Below, piece by piece: positions 62,875 to 64,000 of a DNA stretch of 64,000 nucleotides (position 1 is its first letter; each line of letters begins with the position of its first letter). The notes under the pieces are model-generated. The model searched no databases. It was not told the DNA's origin and was given only the letters and a program-made list of their open reading frames with translations. The DNA lies in NCBI GenBank assembly GCA_049616325.1, contig JBMZHG010000004.1, positions 44,639 through 108,638 on the forward strand, written 5' to 3'. The position numbers were made by a program, and so were the translations under genes. The stretch comes from UBA11663 sp049616325. GTDB taxonomy: Bacteria; Bacteroidota; Bacteroidia; Flavobacteriales_D; Sanyastnellaceae.

Positions 62875-63696
62875 ATGAAATACGTTTGGAGTTTTTTGCT
62901 GCTTGGGATTTTCCTTGTGGGTGGAGGATGTTCGACTCCTGACATTCGTTCTTCACGAGTTCAATCGCCAGACACCCTCACCGTTCTCGCCTCGAGGCTT
63001 TTTGCGAGCAGGACGTACGAGACGTACTTGGATTCTTTGGCTCACCCGACGATTCTCCGATGGGTCAATGCCTCGTCGTTGGATTCAGTCAGCTTGCAAG
63101 AGGCGTTGTCACAAGCCAACGGCGTGCTGCTTACCGGCGGAGCGGACATCCACCCTTCACGCTACCATCAAACGGCAGACACGATGTTGTGTGGGGACAT
63201 TGATGTGGAACGTGATGCCCTCGAGCATCAGCTGCTCGAGGGGGTTCACAGACTTCGCCTCCCTGTGCTGGGGATCTGCAGGGGCTTGCAGCACATGAAT
63301 GTTTTCGAGGGTGGGAATCTGCACCCTCATTTGCCCTTGGTGCTCGGGTCGGATGCGCATCGTGCAGGGACGGAGGGGAACAGCCGTGACACCCTTCACT
63401 GGGTAAGCGCCATGCTTGACCTGGAAGACATGGGCATTCACGTTTCCGATTCGTCCCTTGTGGTGTCGCACCACCACCAAGGCATAGACCGTCTAGCTCC
63501 TGAACTTGAAGCGTGGGCTACGTCTCCCGACGGGTTGATTGAAGGCATCCGTCACGGCGACCTTTCCTCTTTTCCCTGCTACGTGGGGGTTCAATGGCAT
63601 CCGGAACGATCCCCGACGGAACAACCTTTGGTGGAAAGCATGGGACGTTTTTTCGTGACCCACCTCGCCTTGCAGCGATTGTCACGTCAAGACTGA
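62875..63696 (+). CDS. class I glutamine amidotransferase-like hydrolase (gamma-glutamyl-GABA hydrolase type), lipoprotein
   Basis: This 273-residue protein has a lipobox (FLVGGGC, Cys 19) and a peptidase C26/PuuD-type fold. The nucleophile is Cys135 in LGICRGLQH and the His/Glu pair is His242/Glu244 in GVQWHPE; GVLLTGGADIHPSRY near 83-97 is the family's substrate loop. PuuD-type enzymes cut gamma-glutamyl amides in the cytosol. The lipoprotein signal suggests periplasmic or surface action here, possibly on cell-wall or peptide-like gamma-glutamyl compounds. It starts 17 bases after oxyR on the same strand and has a near -7 match (AATCTTTG) four bases before its ATG. Confidence 0.88.
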   Translation: MKYVWSFLLLGIFLVGGGCSTPDIRSSRVQSPDTLTVLASRLFASRTYETYLDSLAHPTILRWVNASSLDSVSLQEALSQANGVLLTGGADIHPSRYHQTADTMLCGDIDVERDALEHQLLEGVHRLRLPVLGICRGLQHMNVFEGGNLHPHLPLVLGSDAHRAGTEGNSRDTLHWVSAMLDLEDMGIHVSDSSLVVSHHHQGIDRLAPELEAWATSPDGLIEGIRHGDLSSFPCYVGVQWHPERSPTEQPLVESMGRFFVTHLALQRLSRQD

Positions 63697-63706
63697 ACTT
63701 CGGACC

Positions 63707-64000
63707 TCACGGCACCGGCTCGCACCCGGTCAGGGTCACGATGTCCCCCACCATGCAGATGCTCGCATAGCCGTTCTCAACGTGGTAGGCCACGTTGAGG
63801 TCCATCCCGTCTTGCGGATCGCTCAAAAACTCGCCCAAATTCAACGGCTCGAGCACCGTCCCGTTTGCTTCGATGACCCAACCGCATCCGTCCAGCCCCG
63901 TGTAATCGCGAAGCACGGCGTTGCCGTCGCGTTCATTGCATCCGGCACCGATCGCAGCGAGGGTAGCTCGGCGGCGCCGCCACGCGTGCCGAGCGGCGCA
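63707..64000 (-). CDS. C-terminal part of an uncharacterised protein, cut by the window edge
   Basis: The minus-strand frame is open from the stop at 63707-63709 to the window end, 97 codons without a stop. The visible part contains RRRATLAAIGAGCNERDGN, which could be a signal with a lipobox, then CGWVIEANGTVLEPLNLGEF, an acidic beta-rich domain and the end CEPVP. No family is recognised and the start is outside the window or not certain; the only early start candidate inside is a GTG at 63916. It converges with the amidotransferase-like gene, 10 bases apart. Confidence 0.5.
   Translation of the reverse strand, partial: CAARHAWRRRRATLAAIGAGCNERDGNAVLRDYTGLDGCGWVIEANGTVLEPLNLGEFLSDPQDGMDLNVAYHVENGYASICMVGDIVTLTGCEPVP

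Overview
The window is a gene-dense stretch of a GC-rich Bacteroidota genome, most likely a marine Flavobacteriales-type heterotroph. This rests on SusC/SusD and other TonB-dependent receptors, type IX secretion (T9SS) C-terminal sorting domains, many lipobox lipoproteins, sigma-ABfr type promoters (TTTG/TTG, about 17-19 nt, TAnnTTTG), a Flavobacteria-style dihydroorotase-like protein next to BatA, and a laminarin locus of the marine Flavobacteriia kind. I saw no tRNA, rRNA, CRISPR array, IS element or phage gene, and no gene-free stretch longer than 300 bases.

Layout. 1-4325 (+): a compact run comA - rhodanese - popT (DUF368) - aroE - murQ - conserved hypothetical. 4317-6278 (-): an MnmD methyltransferase fused to a Nudix hydrolase, then a TIGR02757 protein. 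6307-9662 (+): BatA-type membrane protein and a dihydroorotase-like protein that lacks metal ligands. 9673-14364 (-): a tight run radC - wecB - polysaccharide-deacetylase-like - membrane protein - yjjG - DUF3467, preceded by rpsT with its own promoter and terminator. 14765-19668: a small lipoprotein, a secreted FG-GAP/ASPIC protein and a secreted GH13 alpha-amylase; the last two meet tail to tail and both end in a dockerin-like tag.

19748-26420 (-): an overlapping four-gene operon for amino-sugar or hexose salvage: SSS symporter, a GHMP sugar kinase fused to a nucleotidyltransferase, CutC, and a lipoprotein GH20 hexosaminidase. 26460-28377 (-): a dockerin-tagged secreted esterase and phenylalanine hydroxylase. 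28435-34640 (-): lamin-tail protein, TonB-dependent receptor and an OB-fold/phospholipase-D-like T9SS protein, possibly for extracellular nucleic acid or phospholipid use. 34719-46109 (-): a laminarin-type polysaccharide utilisation locus (GH3, T9SS surface binding protein, SusC, SusD, PKD lipoprotein, GH16) followed by an Hpt-like and an MmcQ/YjbR protein.

46269-54575: patatin, PagL-like outer-membrane protein, DUF1801, CysQ, a T9SS-exported intradiol-type dioxygenase with an upstream TonB receptor, a membrane protein and a lipoprotein-type isoaspartyl peptidase. 54580-57785 (-): DUF423, bestrophin, SulP transporter and an antibiotic-biosynthesis-monooxygenase-fold protein. 57816-64000: a decayed dockerin tail, a T9SS PQQ-type sugar dehydrogenase, a catalase-peroxidase with a lipoprotein signal divergent from oxyR, a lipoprotein class I glutamine-amidotransferase-like hydrolase, and a partial gene at the edge.

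The most notable items are the kinase-first sugar kinase/nucleotidyltransferase fusion in its salvage operon, the cysteine-bracketed dockerin-like C-terminal tag shared by several secreted proteins (with a pseudogene copy), the katG-oxyR divergent control region, and a recurrent TAnnTTTG-N4-start arrangement that suggests leaderless transcripts.
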